Below, in pieces: positions 42,526 to 51,552 of a DNA stretch of 64,000 nucleotides. Within the stretch, counting starts at the first letter, position 1. The number at the start of each line of letters is the position of its first letter. The notes beneath the pieces are model-generated. The model saw only the letters and a list, made by a program, of their open reading frames with translations, did no database searches and was not told the origin of the DNA. This DNA comes from Clostridium sp. K4410.MGS-306. Its GTDB lineage: Bacteria > Cyanobacteriota > Vampirovibrionia > Gastranaerophilales > Gastranaerophilaceae. The stretch is taken from assembly GCA_000980375.1 (NCBI GenBank), contig LARD01000001.1:62001-126000 (forward strand), in the 5' to 3' direction. The translations under genes and the position numbers were made by a program.

Positions 42526-43695
42526 ATTGTTAATCCTTTTTACTACGTCGTGATTAACAACGTTATGCACTCTCAGTATATTAACTCCGTTAGCGGCAAG
42601 TTTTTCTGAAATTATAGCGGTTGCAATATCGAGTTTTTCTTTCGATTCAGTGTTTATTGTTTCTTTTATAAAGTTTTTTCTTGAGTGACCTATAAGTATT
42701 GCACAGCCCAGGGTTTTGAATTCTTGGATTCTTTTTAATATTTCAAAATTTTGTTCGGTAGTTTTACCAAATCCTATACCCGGATCTATTATTATTGAGT
42801 TTTTTGATATTCCTGCTTTTGTAAGCCGGTCTATTTTTTCGTCTAAATAATTATATATATCATCCACTACGTCTGTATAATGTGTATTTTTTTGCATAAT
42901 ATCCGGAGAAGCGCTTGAATGATTTAAAATAACAGGGCATTTGTTATTTACTATTACATTAAGCATTTCTTTATCCCAATCCAGAGCAGATATGTCGTTG
43001 ATTATATCTGCACCGGCTTTTAAGGCTTCTTGTGCAGTTTTTGCGTTTCTTGTATCTATGCTTATTAATGTTTTTTTATCTGTTTGTCTGATTTTTTCGA
43101 TTACAGGTATTACCCTGCATATCTCTTCTTCAACAGTTATTTTTTGAGAAAATGGTCTTGTTGATTCTCCTCCAATGTCTATCATATCAGCGCCGTCTTC
43201 AATCATTTTCTTGTAATGGTTGATTGCTTTTTCTGTTGTATTGTATTTGCCTCCATCGGAGAAAGAGTCAGGCGTAAGGTTTAAAATGCCCATAATATAA
43301 GGCGTTTTCCAATCCAGTACAATATCTCTTATCATCAGTGTCTCGGGCTTATAAAAAAGCGTGTCACTAATCTGGCTTGCAAGAGATGAAAGCTTTAGCG
43401 GTTGATATTTGAGTTTTTCGCATATTTTTTCTAACTGGCTGATTGTCCCGCTCAAGATACAATCTGAAAGTTCTACTTTCCCAGTAATGACCTGTTTATG
43501 CACAGCACAATCTGTACCTGTTGAAAGTGCGGTTTGTTTAAGGATATTTGCCTGTGCACAGTTAAGGTCATATATTTTTATTGTTCGAAATTTGTGTTTG
43601 TTTATGCCTTTTTTAACATAAGCTTTATCAAAACCTATATGTATAAGGTCATCTTCTTTGCAGTTTATAAGTTTTATTTTAAAATCATTTCGCAT
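42514..43695 (-). CDS. folP: Dihydropteroate synthase with N-terminal extension
   Basis: 393 residues. Joins p-aminobenzoate to a pterin diphosphate in folate synthesis. The barrel starts at about 130 with M-G-I-L-N-L-T-P-D-S-F-S-D-G-G, then D-I-G-G-E-S-T-R-P, I-N-D-I-S-A, I-D-P-G-I-G-F-G-K and I-G-H-S-R-K. The first 125 residues are an extra domain, also seen in other anaerobes' long FolP, of unknown role. The overlap with the YkgJ-type gene is at the 3' ends. Confidence 0.94.
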   Translation of the reverse strand: MRNDFKIKLINCKEDDLIHIGFDKAYVKKGINKHKFRTIKIYDLNCAQANILKQTALSTGTDCAVHKQVITGKVELSDCILSGTISQLEKICEKLKYQPLKLSSLASQISDTLFYKPETLMIRDIVLDWKTPYIMGILNLTPDSFSDGGKYNTTEKAINHYKKMIEDGADMIDIGGESTRPFSQKITVEEEICRVIPVIEKIRQTDKKTLISIDTRNAKTAQEALKAGADIINDISALDWDKEMLNVIVNNKCPVILNHSSASPDIMQKNTHYTDVVDDIYNYLDEKIDRLTKAGISKNSIIIDPGIGFGKTTEQNFEILKRIQEFKTLGCAILIGHSRKNFIKETINTESKEKLDIATAIISEKLAANGVNILRVHNVVNHDVVKRINNLFI

Positions 43696-43715
43696 AAATA
43701 TAAGTTAGCATAAAC

Positions 43716-44477
43716 TTATATTGTATCAAGCGCAGCTTCAATTGCTTGCATTGCAACTGCGTTTTTCTTGATTTCATTTCCTTTTCCCTGATACATATCA
43801 GGTATTCCGTCTTTGTCTTTGTCCTGGGTGCCTTTTTCTACAACACCAATACCTGATGTAATACCGGCAATTGTACCTGTTAATTTTTTGATACCGTTTT
43901 TCGCAAAAGTCTGGACTTCAATAGCTTTTGCATCAACAGATTTGCTCTTAGCAGCATTTTTAGCTGATTCAATTGCTTTTTCAATGTCAACTTTATCCAC
44001 ACCTTTTTGAGCATATTCTTTGCACCAGTTTATACCGTTATTAAGAGTTCTGGAAACAAAGCCTTTAAATGTTTTTTCCTCTGAAGGTGTTACTTTTTCT
44101 GAAATTTTTGAGAATAATTTTGAGCCTTCTTTACCTGCCCAATCCAGCAGTCCTGTATTTTTTTCTGTGAAGACTAAAAGTTTATTGTAAAAACCTTTTG
44201 TAACAATACCGCCTAAAGCTGCGAGTGATAATGTTGTCATCATTTGTTTAAAAGGTTTTGTGTACTTTTCATTTTTGTCTGTAACATTAATTGTTTCAGC
44301 AAACTCACCTATTTTTTTTGCAGTGTCTTCGTTGAAATTTTTTAAATCCAACTCATCAAGCAACTCGCCTGCTGCCATATAGTCCATAGGATATTCAATC
44401 TTGTTTTCTTCTCTATTTCCAAAATTGTGAGAAGTCGGTTTGATAGGTGAACAATTTAATGAATGAATTTGTAACAT
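43716..44477 (-). CDS. Protein with N-F-G leader and a possible Ca-binding loop
   Basis: 253 residues. The first 20 end in H-N-F-G, similar to F-K-G leaders here. A hydrophobic stretch lies near 85-105 (L-S-L-A-A-L-G-G-I-V). Near 222-231 D-K-D-K-D-G-I-P-D-M-Y fits the D-x-D-x-D-G-x-x-D type calcium loop of thrombospondin type 3 or dockerin-like repeats. Ala/Lys-rich helices fill the middle. No signal peptide. Function unknown. Confidence 0.6.
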   Translation of the reverse strand: MLQIHSLNCSPIKPTSHNFGNREENKIEYPMDYMAAGELLDELDLKNFNEDTAKKIGEFAETINVTDKNEKYTKPFKQMMTTLSLAALGGIVTKGFYNKLLVFTEKNTGLLDWAGKEGSKLFSKISEKVTPSEEKTFKGFVSRTLNNGINWCKEYAQKGVDKVDIEKAIESAKNAAKSKSVDAKAIEVQTFAKNGIKKLTGTIAGITSGIGVVEKGTQDKDKDGIPDMYQGKGNEIKKNAVAMQAIEAALDTI

Positions 44478-44792
44478 TGTTTAAACACACTCCGGTATTT
44501 TATTATTTACAATTAGTATAATGCTTGTAAATATATTTTTTGCTATCGTAAATGCAGATTATTAATAAATTGTAACATAGATTTTAATAAATGGAACAGA
44601 CTGTTTGGCTAATATTTACAAAATTATGCAAAAAAAAAGCTGCACTGCAGCTTATACTTCATAATCTTGGGAGGAGATTTGGGGATTTGTACATGTATAT
44701 TAATTCATTATGAAAAAAATGTTTACTATTTTAATTGTAAATTTAATAAAAATTTACAATCCCTTTAAAATCATGTACGTTTTATGATATGG
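44478..44792. other. 315-base gap with several hairpins and no convincing gene
   Basis: It holds TTTACA-N14-TGTAAA (44506-44531) close to the gene at 44477, the rel terminator, a GGGAGGAGA ribosome-like site (44670-44678) without a proper reading frame (only a 6-codon and a 26-codon frame follow), and ATTGTAAATTT/AAATTTACAAT (44734-44760). Long 3' leader, small RNA or promoters are possible. Confidence 0.5.
44631..44653 (-). terminator. Probable terminator of rel
   Basis: AAGCTG and CAGCTT form a stem preceded by eight A on the plus strand, so the minus strand ends in a T-run. It lies about 140 bases past the rel stop. Confidence 0.5.
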
Positions 44793-47048
44793 CTATTTCT
44801 TTTTCTTTGGCATGGGGGCGTTAGGTGTTTTTGTATTTGAAGTGCCTTGTATACGTTTTACCGAAATAACTTCTGGAATGGATTGAAGCTTTGTTATTAC
44901 TGTTTTAAGTCTGTTAATGTTATCAACTTCAATGCCCATCTCAATTATGCCGATTTTTTTTGCAGGGTTAGACTTAATATTTGCATATGCAATGTTGGTA
45001 TTACATTCTGTTAATTCAATCATTACATCTTTTAAAATGCCAATTTTGTCCTGTACATCTATCCTGATTGATGCAACATATGTTTTGTTAAGGCCTTTGT
45101 CTGCCCATTTTATGTCAATGAGTCTTTCTTCTGGTACATTATCCAATGATGCACAGTCAACTCTGTGTATCGAAACGCCCTTGCTTCTTGTAACTACTCC
45201 GACAATTGGCTCACCGGGTACAGGTGTGCAGCATTTTGCAAAGTAATAAAGCATTCCTTCCAGCCCGACAATATCGTTTTTGGATTTCTTTGTTTTTGAG
45301 TGCGAAATAATTGGCTGGTCTGTGTCTACGGATTTTTTGATTCTGTTTGTAATTTTATTTACAGTAGTTTCTCCATAGCCCAGTGCAGCAAGCAGGTCAT
45401 CCACACAGGAGTAATTCATCGCTTCTGCAATTTGTTTGAGCTCTTGAGATTTTAAGATTTCGTCAAACTTGGCCTTTCCAATTTCTGCTTCAAGCATATT
45501 GTGGCCAATAGTAATATGTTCTTCGCGTTTATTTTTCTTATACCATTGTTTTATTTTAGACTGGGCAAGTTTTGTAACTACAAAATTTAGCCAATCTAAT
45601 CTTGGAGCCGGTGTTTTTGAGGTCATAATTTCGACAATATCACCGTTATGCAGTTTTGTGCTTAAAGGGCAGATTCTTCCGTTTACAAGCGCTCCTGTGA
45701 TTCGGAACCCCACATCTGTATGGATTCTGAATGCAAAATCCACAGGTGTTGCGTCTTTGGGTAGGTCAATTACGTCGCCCATCGGCGTAAAAGCAAAAAC
45801 CTGATCGGAAAATAAATCCAGTTTAACACTTTCTACATATTCGCTTGCAGAGGAAACGTCTTTTTCCATTTCGGCAAGTTTTCTCATCCAGGAGAATTGA
45901 ATATCTGTATCTGCGTTGGCTTTTTGAGAACCTTTTTCTTTATATTTCCAGTGTGCAGCCACACCGTATTCTGCAACCTGATGCATTTCATGGGTTCTTA
46001 TTTGCACTTCAATCGGCTTTGATTTTGGCCCCAGCACAGAGGTATGCAAAGAACGGTAAAGGTTACTTTTAGGCATTGCAATGTAATCTTTAAAACGGCC
46101 GGGTATTGGTTTAAATTGTGAATGTATAATTCCGAGCACCTCGTAGCACTCATTAATTGAGTTGACTATTACACGCACTGCGGATATATCATAAAGCTCG
46201 TGGAATGCGATATTCTGGCGTTTCATTTTTGCATAAATTGAATAATAATGTTTTGAACGTCCGGAAATAGCGGCTTTTATTTTGTGCTGTTTGAGCATCT
46301 GGCCTATTTTTTCGACCAAAACCTGTATTGTTGCATCTCTTTCTGCTTTTTTTAGTGCAACTAACTGTGCAATTTCAAAATATTTTTCAGGGTTGAGATA
46401 TCTTAAAGATAAATCTTCCAGCTCTGCTTTAATTTTTCCGATACCAAGGCGGTTAGCCAGCGGAGCAAATATGTCCAAGGTTTCTTGTGCAATTTTTTGT
46501 TGTTTTGCAGCGGCCATATAATTTAGCGTACGCATGTTATGCAGTCTGTCTGCCAGTTTCAGGAATATAACACGTACATCATTTGCCATTGCAATGAACA
46601 TTCTTCTGAAATTCTCTGCCTGACGTTCTTCTTTAGATTTAAATTGATATTTGCCGAGTTTTGTTACGCCTTGCACAAGGTTTAGGACATCTTCGCCGAA
46701 TTTTTCTTTAATTGTTTCGGGTGCAGTGCCTGTATCTTCAATAATATCGTGCAGTAAAGCAGCAATGATTGTGTGTTTATCCATCATCAAGTCAGTTAAA
46801 ATCTTAGCGACTTCAACCGGGTGGATAATATAGGGTTCTTCACTTATTCTGTATTGGCCGGCATGCAATTTTGCAGCAAATACAAAGGCTTCTTCTATTT
46901 CATTAATATCCTGCTGAGGCCTGTGCTGGTTTAGCAGCATTTCTTTCAATGGTTCAAATATACTGAAATCAAGAGCAGGTTCCGTATCTTCCTGCATCTG
47001 CTCAGGCAGTTCATAATCTTCTGATTTGTCTTCTGTGTTGTCTGTCAT
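44793..47048 (-). CDS. rel: RelA/SpoT (p)ppGpp synthetase/hydrolase
   Basis: 751 residues, long bifunctional type. The HD hydrolase has H-A-G-Q-Y-R-I-S-E-E-P-Y-I-I-H-P and A-A-L-L-H-D-I-I-E-D-T at about 55-100. The synthetase has Y-Y-S-I-Y-A-K-M and R-F-K-D-Y-I-A-M-P-K-S-N-L-Y-R-S-L-H-T, then TGS (D-A-T-P-V-D-F-A-F-R-I-H-T-D-V) and C-terminal ACT. Both catalytic parts look intact, so it makes and removes the alarmone. Last residues are a Lys/Pro tail. Confidence 0.97.
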   Translation of the reverse strand: MTDNTEDKSEDYELPEQMQEDTEPALDFSIFEPLKEMLLNQHRPQQDINEIEEAFVFAAKLHAGQYRISEEPYIIHPVEVAKILTDLMMDKHTIIAALLHDIIEDTGTAPETIKEKFGEDVLNLVQGVTKLGKYQFKSKEERQAENFRRMFIAMANDVRVIFLKLADRLHNMRTLNYMAAAKQQKIAQETLDIFAPLANRLGIGKIKAELEDLSLRYLNPEKYFEIAQLVALKKAERDATIQVLVEKIGQMLKQHKIKAAISGRSKHYYSIYAKMKRQNIAFHELYDISAVRVIVNSINECYEVLGIIHSQFKPIPGRFKDYIAMPKSNLYRSLHTSVLGPKSKPIEVQIRTHEMHQVAEYGVAAHWKYKEKGSQKANADTDIQFSWMRKLAEMEKDVSSASEYVESVKLDLFSDQVFAFTPMGDVIDLPKDATPVDFAFRIHTDVGFRITGALVNGRICPLSTKLHNGDIVEIMTSKTPAPRLDWLNFVVTKLAQSKIKQWYKKNKREEHITIGHNMLEAEIGKAKFDEILKSQELKQIAEAMNYSCVDDLLAALGYGETTVNKITNRIKKSVDTDQPIISHSKTKKSKNDIVGLEGMLYYFAKCCTPVPGEPIVGVVTRSKGVSIHRVDCASLDNVPEERLIDIKWADKGLNKTYVASIRIDVQDKIGILKDVMIELTECNTNIAYANIKSNPAKKIGIIEMGIEVDNINRLKTVITKLQSIPEVISVKRIQGTSNTKTPNAPMPKKKK

Positions 47049-47096
47049 AGTTAATTATTGTACACTTTTAACGGTTACTTAACAAGAGGCATTATT

Positions 47097-47408
47097 ATGG
47101 AAAGTTGTGCACACGAATTTTATAAAGAGCAAAACAATACACTTGTGCTGAAAATAAAAGCTGTTCCAAATTCTTCCAAAAACGAAATATGCGGACTTTT
47201 TGATGATGCTTTGAAAGTTAAAATAAAAGCACCGGCTGTTGAGAACAAAGCAAATGAGGAGCTTGTAAAGTTTTTTGCAAAACTTTTAAAAGTGCCCAAA
47301 AGCAGTGTTATTTTAAAATCCGGCGGCACTTCAAAACTAAAAACTATCTGTATAGAAAACTGTACTATTGATAAATTTAAACAGGTTTGTGTTAATATTG
47401 ATTTATAA
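47097..47408 (+). CDS. YggU/DUF167-family protein
   Basis: 103 residues. It has V-K-I-K-A-P-A-V-E-N-K-A-N-E-E-L-V-K-F-F, the family signature, after the V-P-N-S-S-K-N-E strand. The family is widespread but its role is unknown. ATG 47097 is chosen for GAGG just before; an in-frame opening at 47058 would add 13 residues. It sits 20 bases before secG on the same strand. Confidence 0.9.
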   Translation: MESCAHEFYKEQNNTLVLKIKAVPNSSKNEICGLFDDALKVKIKAPAVENKANEELVKFFAKLLKVPKSSVILKSGGTSKLKTICIENCTIDKFKQVCVNIDL

Positions 47409-47428
47409 ATACTAGAAAAGGGAAAAAT

Positions 47429-47656
47429 ATGATTACAACTATATTTTGGATAGTACAAATAATTTCGTCACTTTTATTGATTTTACTTGTTATGATTCAC
47501 TCACCAAAAGGTGACGGCATCGCAGGTATTGGCGGAGCGTCGCATGTTTTTGCTTCTCAAAAAAATGCAGAATCCGGATTAAATAAGCTGACAATGTGGG
47601 TTGCAATTGTATTTTTTGTATCCACTTTTATTGCAGGGTTTAAAATTTTTGGTTAG
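47429..47656 (+). CDS. secG: Protein translocase subunit SecG
   Basis: 75 residues with two membrane helices joined by a cytoplasmic loop, the standard SecG form. The first helix reads I-I-S-S-L-L-L-I-L-L-V-M-I-H-S, then G-D-G-I-A-G-I-G-G-A-S, and the second helix follows to the end. It supports SecYE in export. Its stop overlaps the end of the convergent yqeG-type gene. Confidence 0.9.
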   Translation: MITTIFWIVQIISSLLLILLVMIHSPKGDGIAGIGGASHVFASQKNAESGLNKLTMWVAIVFFVSTFIAGFKIFG

Positions 47657-48129
47657 ATAGAAAATATTCCTTCAAGTTTTCTTGCAAACCGGACAATAGG
47701 TTTTTCTTCCTGCCAGCTTATAGAGTCTACAAGCACTGTTTTGCAGCCCAGTAATTTACCGAAAAGAATATCGGTTAAAGGTCTGTCGCCTATCATTACC
47801 ATGGATTTTTTATCAACATTGTTTTCATTTAAAAATTCTTTGGCCACTTTAGTAAGCGGTTTTTTTGCATGGAAAAGCATTGGAATATCTGTCTGAGTTA
47901 TTACTTTGTTAATGTAATCCAGATTACTATTGTTGGATATTATTACAATGGAAAAATCCTTTTTCAAATTATCAAACAACTGTAGTGTTTCCTCGGCAAA
48001 CACTCCTGATTTTGATTTCATTACTGTGCTGTCCAAGTCAAATGCGATTGTTTTTATGCCGTCTTCTTTGAGTTTGTCGTAGTTTATTTCAAAAACAGTT
48101 TTGGCTTTATAATCAGGTCTTACTATCAT
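47653..48129 (-). CDS. YqeG-type HAD phosphatase
   Basis: 158 residues. The HAD motif D-L-D-S-T-V (about 31-36), the S-N-N-S segment, and M-I-G-D-R-P-L-T-D-I-L match YqeG-type phosphatases, related to phosphatidylglycerol-phosphate phosphatases of chloroplasts and cyanobacteria. That would fit with the CDP-alcohol transferase in this window, but it is inference. Overlaps the U32 gene by 4 bases. Confidence 0.9.
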   Translation of the reverse strand: MIVRPDYKAKTVFEINYDKLKEDGIKTIAFDLDSTVMKSKSGVFAEETLQLFDNLKKDFSIVIISNNSNLDYINKVITQTDIPMLFHAKKPLTKVAKEFLNENNVDKKSMVMIGDRPLTDILFGKLLGCKTVLVDSISWQEEKPIVRFARKLEGIFSI

Positions 48130-49379
48130 CTTTCGTTTTTTATTCCTATTGTTCTTGCAAGTGCGTATTTGTAATTTTGAGGTTCTACAGATAACTCAAC
48201 CCATATTTCATCATTTGTGTTGCCAACTTCTTTTTCCTCATCAAGAGTAATATTATAGATTTTTTCAACGGTTGTTTCAAAACACTCATTTGGTGTAATA
48301 ACTTCAACAACATTGTTTTTTAATATTTTATTTTTAATTTTGACTTTATAAATATTTTTGTCGTCTTTTGTTGATTTATCCCAGAACTCAAAAAGAAAAT
48401 CAGAACCCGCAAGACCTTTTGATACGTCGTAGCTGTAGCCTTCATGGTCTTGTTCATCAAGATAAAAACCTGTTGTATATCCTCTGTTGCCGATTTTTAG
48501 CAATTGATTGAACATTTCCTTTTCATCGATTTTTTCGTTATTGTAATAAGCATCAATTGCGCGTCTGTATGCTTTTGCAACGGCTGAAACGTAGTAAAGG
48601 CTTTTTGTTCGACCCTCTATTTTAAAAGAATCTGCTCCTGCTTCGATAAGTTTTGGAATGTAGTTTATCAAAGCAAGGTCTTTTGTACTCAAGATATGAG
48701 TGCCTCTTGCTGTTTCTTCTATTTCGTAGTATTCACCGGGGCGTGTTTCTTCCAGAAGTTTGTATTTCCATCTGCAAGGCTGTGAGCAGCCTCCGTGGTT
48801 TGCTTTCCTTTCACCGTGAGTCATGTAATCGCTTAACAAACATCTGCCGGAAAGCGAGACACACTGTGCTCCGTGTACAAAAACTTCCAGCTCAATATCA
48901 GGTACATTTTTTCTTATTTGTGCAAGCTGCTTTATTGACAGCTCTCTTGCAAGGATTACTCTTGTTGCACCAAAATCACGCCAGAATTTAACAGCTTCTG
49001 AGTTAAGAGTGTTAGTTTGGGTGCTTATGTGTATATCTATATCAGGAAGTTTGGTTTTAAGTATGTTCAAGATACCAAAATCACTAACAATCAAAGCATC
49101 GGGTTTTGCATCTTTAATAATATCTATATTTTCATGCAAATTTTTTAAATCTTCATCATATGCATAGATATTTAGCGTCATATATACTTTTTTGTTATAA
49201 GAATGAGCTGTATCTATTGCTCTTTTGAGGTTTTCTGCAGTGATAACATCGCCTTTTCTCATTGTTCTGAGGCTGAAGTCCACCATACCCATATAAACAG
49301 CATCTGCGCCGTAATTGATTGCATAATCCAGTTTTTCAATATTCCCAGCTGGAAGTAATAATTCAACTCTCTTGTTCAT
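48126..49379 (-). CDS. U32-family peptidase / tRNA hydroxylation protein (TrhP-like)
   Basis: 417 residues. Begins E-L-L-L-P-A-G-N-I-E-K-L, with A-D-A-V-Y-M-G, H-G-A-Q-C-V-S-L-S-G-R-C and the Cys-rich C-S-Q-P-C-R-W-K-Y signature. Members once called collagenase-like now include TrhP, needed for prephenate-dependent 5-hydroxyuridine in tRNA, and RlhA for 23S rRNA hydroxycytidine. TrhP is likelier in single-copy short genes; certainty is moderate. Coupled to YqeG. Confidence 0.88.
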   Translation of the reverse strand: MNKRVELLLPAGNIEKLDYAINYGADAVYMGMVDFSLRTMRKGDVITAENLKRAIDTAHSYNKKVYMTLNIYAYDEDLKNLHENIDIIKDAKPDALIVSDFGILNILKTKLPDIDIHISTQTNTLNSEAVKFWRDFGATRVILARELSIKQLAQIRKNVPDIELEVFVHGAQCVSLSGRCLLSDYMTHGERKANHGGCSQPCRWKYKLLEETRPGEYYEIEETARGTHILSTKDLALINYIPKLIEAGADSFKIEGRTKSLYYVSAVAKAYRRAIDAYYNNEKIDEKEMFNQLLKIGNRGYTTGFYLDEQDHEGYSYDVSKGLAGSDFLFEFWDKSTKDDKNIYKVKIKNKILKNNVVEVITPNECFETTVEKIYNITLDEEKEVGNTNDEIWVELSVEPQNYKYALARTIGIKNER

Positions 49380-49410
49380 AATATTTATATTTTATTACAA
49401 ACATCAGATT

Positions 49411-50106
49411 TTAAAAATCCAGATTTAATGCACTGTTGAGGTCAGTATCTGTGCCGTCTGTAATTTTTTTGTATTCCATTACTTTGTCGAGTTTTTCGCA
49501 GCTCTGTTTAAACCCGTTTGTTTGTTCGTTTGCAGTGATTTCTGTTGTAAAATATTTTTCATTTTTTGAAAAACCTATTTCTTTGTAAAAATCATTGCAG
49601 TTTTTGCCTCTGGGTGTAAGCTTGTCTGGTACAAGCCTTGCAAGTTTTTTATTTTCTTCTGCGCCCTTGCCCAAAATATGTCTAAAAATTGACTTACCGG
49701 CACCTTTAGTTCCTTCATTTGGTGCCAGCGGCCAGGATGCTGCATGGTCGATATAAAAGCCTTGATTACTATTTATGTCCGAAAAAGATAATATTGCACA
49801 AGGTTTGTTTTTTCTTGCTGCAAGAAAACCTTTTGCGCCGAATTCTATATTGCTTATTGCTCCAAAAATCATATCTTTCCATTTGTTAAAATCCTTTTTT
49901 TCGGGAAGATTCGGATACATTTTTTCAAGATTAATTTTCTCAAACATCTTATTTAAAAAAGGTAAATCCTCTTTGGAAAGCTGGATTATGGTTATTTCAT
50001 CGCAGGCCGGTAAATTTTTTAGTCTGATTTTTGCAACAGGCAAACCTTTGAATGCTGTAGCATTATTTATTTTTTTATATCCTGTTTCTCTGTTTTGGAT
50101 TTGCAC
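49411..50106 (-). CDS. GNAT-like acetyltransferase with A-F-K-G leader
   Basis: 231 residues. The first 21 are basic and end in A-F-K-G. The rest has I-I-Q-L-S-K-E-D, K-G-F-L-A-A-R-K-N-K-P-C-A-I-L-S-F-S, a K-G-A-G-K-S-I-F-R-H-I-L segment like the GNAT pyrophosphate loop, and C-N-D-F-Y-K-E-I-G-F-S-K, the C-terminal GNAT helix. So it is probably an N-acetyltransferase; substrate unknown. GTG start with AAAGGAG before it. Confidence 0.65.
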   Translation of the reverse strand: MQIQNRETGYKKINNATAFKGLPVAKIRLKNLPACDEITIIQLSKEDLPFLNKMFEKINLEKMYPNLPEKKDFNKWKDMIFGAISNIEFGAKGFLAARKNKPCAILSFSDINSNQGFYIDHAASWPLAPNEGTKGAGKSIFRHILGKGAEENKKLARLVPDKLTPRGKNCNDFYKEIGFSKNEKYFTTEITANEQTNGFKQSCEKLDKVMEYKKITDGTDTDLNSALNLDF

Positions 50107-50290
50107 AGTTGCTCCTTTCCTGATTATAATAGGTGCCTCAAGCTATTAAATTGCTTTTTTGCCTTACAATCTTTACATCATGTAATATATTTTGTACTTT
50201 TTAGCCCGAGTTGACTTGAAATCAGAATATAAGCGTGTTAACATAACAACACAAGTAAAACAATTTTATGCAAAGGTGGTGAAAACACAA

Positions 50291-50464
50291 ATGGCAGAAG
50301 TTAAAGTAGGCGAAAACGAAAGTATTGAAAGCGCTTTAAAAAGATTTAAGAAAAAAATCCAAAAAGCTGGTATTTTGTCTGAAATCAAAAGACGCGAAAC
50401 TTACGAAAAACCTAGCATAAAAAGAAAACGTAAATCTGAAGCTGCTCGTAAACGCAGAGTTTAA
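50291..50464 (+). CDS. rpsU: 30S ribosomal protein bS21
   Basis: 57 residues, very basic: [27 protein letters not shown], then [14 protein letters not shown]. Typical bS21. ATG 50291 is chosen with AAGGTGG upstream; an in-frame opening 99 bases earlier would add an implausible extension. Own promoter and terminator. Confidence 0.95.
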   Translation: MAEVKVGENESIESALKRFKKKIQKAGILSEIKRRETYEKPSIKRKRKSEAARKRRV

Positions 50465-50487
50465 TCGAAAAGCATTAGAATAAAGTT

Positions 50488-50524
50488 AAAAAAGACCTCT
50501 TTAATATTTAAAGAGGTCTTTTAG
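50488..50524. terminator. Terminator after rpsU
   Basis: AAGACCTCTTTAA and TTAAAGAGGTCTT with a three-base loop, then T-run; convergent to the next gene. Confidence 0.9.
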
Positions 50525-50540
50525 TATCTATTTTTCTTTT

Positions 50541-51398
50541 TTATAAACTTACATCTTTGCCTTTTGCAATGTCGTCCATTGTTCTGAAAATCTTTTCAGT
50601 CATTTCTTGAATATAAGCACTTGAAACAACACCGTTCATAACAATATCTGCACATTGCATTGCAGGGCGAATGTATGTTTGAGCTGTTGTGTTAACATTT
50701 TCAAACTGCATATCAGCAGCAAGGCCTGTTTTGCCTCTGGATTCTGCACGTCTGTACCATCTGTCTTTGATTATTTCAAATGGCGTAAACACATAGACTT
50801 TGATGTCCATGATGTCTCTTATACCTTCATTGAGAACGTATAAACCTTCATTAACAATAATTTGTGCAGGTTTTTTCAAAACTCCGTGAGGAAAACTTTC
50901 ACACGTTGTAAAATTGTAGTCAGGGCTTCTGACAGCAGAACCGTTTTTTAAAGAAATCAAGTGTTCTTTCATCAATTGTAAATTAATGGCTTTTGGGGTA
51001 TCAAAACTGTAGCCTTTAGCAAAAAATGCTTCATAGCTTCCTGCTTCTTTAAGCTCATTTGACCAATCATAATAATAATCATCACAGCATACAATTGTGT
51101 ATAAATCAGTTCTTTCTTCTGCAATACAAGAGCGAATAGCATTTTGTACAAATGTTGTTTTGCCGGAAGCTGATTCACCGGCAATACCGATAAGAAAGCG
51201 TGAGCCGGGCTCATTAAGAGCACGTCTTGCAATGTTGAAAATTACAGACTCTTTTACATTTATAAAAAGCGGATGTTTCTGCTTTTTATCTTCTTCAAGA
51301 ATCTTTTTAACGCTTTCAACAATCTTGATTACAATAGGAAATTTTGAAGCCTGATCGGTTTCTATTAAATTATTTGTGTGTTCTGTTATTAGTTGCAT
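50541..51398 (-). CDS. Uridine kinase-like P-loop protein
   Basis: 285 residues. G-I-A-G-E-S-A-S-G-K-T-T is Walker A (about 90-101), then C-C-D-D-Y-Y-Y-D-W, S-F-D-T-P-K-A-I-N, and I-I-V-N-E-G-L-Y. This fits uridine kinase/phosphoribulokinase-like enzymes. The first 70 residues are an extra helical part. It may phosphorylate uridine, cytidine or another small molecule; substrate is unproven. Confidence 0.85.
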   Translation of the reverse strand: MQLITEHTNNLIETDQASKFPIVIKIVESVKKILEEDKKQKHPLFINVKESVIFNIARRALNEPGSRFLIGIAGESASGKTTFVQNAIRSCIAEERTDLYTIVCCDDYYYDWSNELKEAGSYEAFFAKGYSFDTPKAINLQLMKEHLISLKNGSAVRSPDYNFTTCESFPHGVLKKPAQIIVNEGLYVLNEGIRDIMDIKVYVFTPFEIIKDRWYRRAESRGKTGLAADMQFENVNTTAQTYIRPAMQCADIVMNGVVSSAYIQEMTEKIFRTMDDIAKGKDVSL

Positions 51399-51552
51399 GC
51401 TGTCGCCCCATTCTATAAATATTTTAGAATAAAAGAACTTAAATTTCCTGTTTGTTATTTAAAATGTAAAAAAAATTAATGTTGCTAGTAAATATTTTAT
51501 ATATTACGGAATTGTATCAATTATTTTAATATTTTTATGCAAAAATAAAATT

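Noticed and set aside
44694..44788. Leader peptide genes of 6 and 26 codons
   Set aside because: The ribosome-like site is too far from the first ATG and the second has none.
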